Program-made: the position numbers and the translations under genes
The notes under the pieces: generated by a model
Told to the model about the DNA's origin: nothing
Database searches by the model: none
Seen by the model: the letters and a program-made list of their open reading frames with translations, nothing else
Part shown: positions 7,870 to 9,147 of the stretch, one piece after another
Layout of the letters: the number at the start of each line of letters is the position of its first letter
Position numbering within the stretch: position 1 is the stretch's first letter
NCBI GenBank assembly: GCA_963694825.1
Contig: CAVOEV010000203.1
Coordinates: 1 to 9,147 of the forward strand
Reading direction: 5' to 3'
Length of the DNA: 9,147 nt
DNA from: UBA8437 sp963694825
Lineage (GTDB): Bacteria; Planctomycetota; Planctomycetia; Planctomycetales; Planctomycetaceae

Positions 7870-8310
7870 CTACGGCACACCCGGCACGCTCAACGACAGG
7901 CTGCTGCTGATCGCTTCGAGCACCGATCGAGTTTCCTGCAGTTCGCCATCATTGCCCTGATAAAGGACAACAGCAGTGAATCCCGGAGTCTCGAACGCCC
8001 GCAACGTCGCCGTGTTGATCAGTTCCAGACACACGAACTCGACATCCCAACCCTCAAAGGGAAAACCACACATCGATCCCTCGATCGAGTACACGTCCGT
8101 CTCCTCGTACTCCTCGCGATAGGCCAACACCGCCGACTCGGCCAGTTCGGCCGCCGATGCCGCACCCGGATAAATCGCCAGAGTCCAAAACGATGTGCCC
8201 TCACCACTGACCGTCAACATCACCGCCCCCGACTCCTCCACATCGCGAGTCAACTCCCACGATTCCGGATAGGCGAAACGGACCCCGTCGTCTTCGTACC
8301 ATTCGGTCAT
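7870..8310 (-). CDS. small hypothetical protein, possibly PsbP/Mog1/DUF1795-like fold
   Basis: The protein has 146 residues, is acidic, and has no signal peptide or membrane helix. I do not recognise a named family with confidence. The layout recalls the PsbP/Mog1/DUF1795 type of alpha-beta-alpha sandwich. It opens with VRFAYPESWELTRD (residues 10-23; the F.YP..W start is typical) and a strand pair around VMLTVSG and FWTLAIYPG. A helix EEYEET follows, then a FEGWDVEF strand. The end is LRAFETPGFTAVVLYQG and a final helix, ETRSVLEAISSSL, as in proteins scored by the late ..VL.SI..S.. pattern. Cellular role is unknown. The ATG at 8308-8310 has no Shine-Dalgarno sequence; it is preceded after three bases by the 10-bp tandem repeat, through which the frame stays open for a short distance, so the true start is slightly uncertain. 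The gene is divergent from the ATL-like gene and followed by a strong hairpin. An overlapping plus-strand ORF is rejected because its composition is Arg/His/Ser-rich and non-protein-like. Confidence 0.75.
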   Translation of the reverse strand: MTEWYEDDGVRFAYPESWELTRDVEESGAVMLTVSGEGTSFWTLAIYPGAASAAELAESAVLAYREEYEETDVYSIEGSMCGFPFEGWDVEFVCLELINTATLRAFETPGFTAVVLYQGNDGELQETRSVLEAISSSLSLSVPGVP

Positions 8311-8313
8311 GAT

Positions 8314-8373
8314 GCTGCGGTGGGCTGCGGTGGGCTGCGGTGGGCTGCGGTGGGCTGCGGTGGGCTGCGGTGC
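8314..8373. repeat. 10-bp G-rich tandem repeat with G-quadruplex pattern in a divergent promoter region
   Basis: The unit GCTGCGGTGG occurs five times exactly (8314-8363), followed by a sixth copy with one change at its last base (8364-8373). On the plus strand this places GGG tracts at 8322, 8332, 8342, 8352 and 8362, each separated by exactly seven bases, which fits the standard G3N1-7 quadruplex pattern. The array starts three bases from the start codon of the minus-strand gene and ends one base before the -35 box proposed for the plus-strand ATL-like gene. Confidence 0.95.
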
Positions 8374-8374
8374 G

Positions 8375-8403
8375 TTGAGGAGATTGGTGCTTGGAGGTAT
8401 GAT
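8375..8403 (+). promoter_or_regulatory. candidate sigma-70-type promoter of the ATL-like gene
   Basis: TTGAGG (8375-8380) and TATGAT (8398-8403) are separated by exactly 17 bp, with four and five matches of six to the consensus. Transcription would start near 8410 and give a leader of about 64 bases before the ATG at 8474. A GGAGG at 8393-8397 followed by ATG at 8402 overlaps the -10 box; if that start were used, this promoter could not be the one. Confidence 0.45.
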
Positions 8404-8405
8404 GC

Positions 8406-8434
8406 AGCCTAGCAGGGGGATTTGCCGAAGCCAA
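8406..8434 (-). promoter_or_regulatory. weak candidate promoter for the divergent hypothetical gene
   Basis: On the minus strand TTGGCT (8429-8434) and TAGGCT (8406-8411) are 17 bp apart, four and three matches to consensus. Transcription from here would run through the 10-bp repeat into the gene starting at 8310, giving a C-rich leader of about 90 bases. Confidence 0.2.
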
Positions 8435-8460
8435 TCCCGTCGAAAAACGTCTCACCGGAT

Positions 8461-8470
8461 GGGGAGAGAG
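8461..8470 (+). promoter_or_regulatory. purine-rich ribosome binding site setting the ATL-like start
   Basis: The run GGGGAGAGAG contains GGAG at 8463-8466, seven bases before the ATG at 8474. This is better spaced than the Shine-Dalgarno candidates of the in-frame ATGs at 8402 and 8459, and it decides the start chosen for the gene. Confidence 0.55.
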
Positions 8471-8473
8471 CCG

Positions 8474-8854
8474 ATGACATCGACGCGTGCACAGGGAGTG
8501 GCCGAGGTCCTCTGGGAACTCAAGCGAGCCGCGAAGATTGGAGCCTTCACACCGGTTGCTCGCCGAGCGGGATTCAGTGCCGGTTCGAAGGGCCGAGCCA
8601 TGATGACCTGCATGAAGTCCGTTCGACGCGATTGGCCTCACCTCGAATGGTGGCGTGCCGTTCCGGACGACGGCAAGGTCGAAAAGAACTCGGAACACGC
8701 CAACATGCTCATCGAAGCCGGCTTCGACATCTCCGACGACGAAGCGGATGAAGAAAAGAGCGTGGTGGCGGATTTTGAAGAGCAGGTGATGAGTTGGGAC
8801 GAGGAGGAGACGGACGAGACTGCCGAGGCCGAGGAGACGGCTGGAACGGCCTGA
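8474..8854 (+). CDS. MGMT-fold alkyltransferase-like protein lacking the catalytic Cys, with acidic tail
   Basis: This 126-residue protein resembles by eye the DNA-binding domain of O6-methylguanine-DNA methyltransferase. VLWELKR (12-18) matches the family's VW..L helix. IGAFTPVARRAG (22-33) matches the G..tTYG.vA...G turn, although the usual Tyr-Gly is lost. GRAMMTCMKSV (40-50) matches RAVG.A.R.., with Arg41 at the arginine-finger position. LEWWRAVPDDGKV (57-69) matches v-P-C-H-R-v-i...G.l. The reactive Cys is thus Trp59, as in ATL proteins that have PWHR, and the next His is Trp60. ATL proteins bind O6-alkylguanine and flag it for nucleotide excision repair. Residues 85-126 are an acidic tail with 19 Asp/Glu and one Lys. 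The start is chosen from the GGGGAGAGAG site; ATGs at 8459 and 8402 are in frame and would add a short basic segment. The gene is convergent with uvrA, 50 bp away. Fold assignment is likely, repair role inferred. Confidence 0.6.
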   Translation: MTSTRAQGVAEVLWELKRAAKIGAFTPVARRAGFSAGSKGRAMMTCMKSVRRDWPHLEWWRAVPDDGKVEKNSEHANMLIEAGFDISDDEADEEKSVVADFEEQVMSWDEEETDETAEAEETAGTA

Positions 8855-8904
8855 CACTCGCACCGCTGCTTCGCTCCGCCCAATCCCCAACCCCGGCCGC
8901 GTCA

Positions 8905-9147
8905 TCACTTCTCTGAAGCGAGAAGCTCGGCCAACACGCGGCCGGTGGCCGAGTCGTCACACGCGGCGACCGCTTCTGGCGTCCCTGCCACAACCAGCCG
9001 CCCTCCCCCGGCTCCCCCATCGGGGCCGAGATCGATGACCCAATCGGCCGCGGCAACCAGTTCGGGATGATGCTCGATCACGACAACCGAGTGCCCGGCG
9101 TCGACCAGTCGATCCAGCACCCCGATCAATCGACTCACGTCATCGGC
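8905..9147 (-). CDS. uvrA: UvrA excinuclease ATPase subunit, C-terminal end only
   Basis: Only the last 80 residues are in the window; the frame is open to the right edge, so the gene begins outside it. The GTG at 9136-9138 is an internal codon. The visible part is the end of the second ABC ATPase domain of UvrA, which recognises DNA damage with UvrB. A helix, DDVSRLIGVLDRLVDAG, leads into VVVIEHH, where the first His (visible residue 26) is the switch histidine of the H-loop. Then come ADWVIDLGPDGGAGGGRLV, AGTPEAVA and a C-terminal TGRVLAELL, all in the order seen in bacterial UvrA. The usual EHN is EHH here. Whether this is the canonical UvrA or one of the divergent or enlarged UvrA paralogues found in some bacteria cannot be decided from this fragment. 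It is convergent with the ATL-like gene. Confidence 0.88.
   Translation of the reverse strand, partial: ADDVSRLIGVLDRLVDAGHSVVVIEHHPELVAAADWVIDLGPDGGAGGGRLVVAGTPEAVAACDDSATGRVLAELLASEK

Noticed and set aside
6717..7910. A 397-codon plus-strand ORF opposite the TPR gene, longer than the TPR ORF itself.
   Set aside because: The minus strand shows five regular 34-residue TPR units. The plus-strand product has no recognisable pattern and crosses an intergenic gap and the next gene's end.
8314..8373. The 10-bp repeat as a Chi-like recombination site or a CRISPR array.
   Set aside because: The unit differs from GCTGGTGG by an internal CG insertion, and there are no spacers between copies, so neither label is supported.
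7525..8412. A 295-codon plus-strand ORF opposite the small hypothetical gene.
   Set aside because: It is Arg/His/Ser-rich, reads through the 10-bp repeat and overlaps two minus-strand genes. The minus-strand product looks like a folded protein.
8309..8473. Upstream extension of the ATL-like gene to the ATG at 8309.
   Set aside because: It would translate the tandem repeat as low-complexity sequence, and the better promoter and ribosome binding site both lie downstream of that ATG.
8908..8925. Inverted repeat CTTCTC/GAGAAG as a terminator for the ATL-like gene.
   Set aside because: It has only 6 bp with no T-tract and lies within the last codons of uvrA, so chance or coding constraint explains it.

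Overview
The window looks like a stretch of a high-GC chromosome from a member of the Planctomycetota. The main reason is the pair at the left end: a PSCyt1/DUF1549/DUF1553 cytochrome-type protein followed 4 bp later by a Tat-exported DUF1501 protein. This pairing is expanded in planctomycetes and uncommon elsewhere. Genus and species cannot be told from the sequence.

Layout, left to right. (1) 1-4006, plus strand: the DUF1549/DUF1553 gene (its start lies outside the window) and the DUF1501 gene, almost certainly one operon of exported proteins of unknown biochemical role. (2) 4110-6614, plus strand: comEC, the inner-membrane DNA-uptake channel with an intact C-terminal metallo-beta-lactamase-like domain. 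Its first codons are a 12-bp tandem repeat encoding PPIQ/PPTQ. (3) 6611-6666: four perfect copies of a 14-bp repeat that fill the gap between the convergent stop codons of comEC and the next gene. (4) 6669-7640, minus strand: a cytoplasmic TPR protein with an unrecognised helical C-terminal half. (5) 7870-8310, minus strand: a small conserved-looking hypothetical protein, possibly of the PsbP/Mog1/DUF1795-type fold, followed by a long bulged hairpin. (6) 8311-8473: a divergent control region with a 10-bp tandem repeat that fits the G-quadruplex consensus and abuts a good plus-strand promoter. (7) 8474-8854, plus strand: a small protein resembling the DNA-binding domain of O6-methylguanine-DNA methyltransferase, with Trp where the catalytic Cys should be (alkyltransferase-like, ATL) and an acidic tail. 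(8) 8905-9147, minus strand: the C-terminal end of UvrA, running out of the window.

How the genes may work together. The left pair is a self-contained exported module. The right end puts an apparent ATL next to uvrA. ATL proteins are known to bind O6-alkylguanine without repairing it and to hand it to nucleotide excision repair, so this neighbourhood makes functional sense.

The most unusual structural feature is three minisatellites with different units (12, 14 and 10 bp), each sitting exactly at a gene boundary. I see no tRNA, rRNA, CRISPR array, insertion sequence or phage gene. Genes fill nearly all of the window, and no gene-free stretch exceeds about 230 bp.
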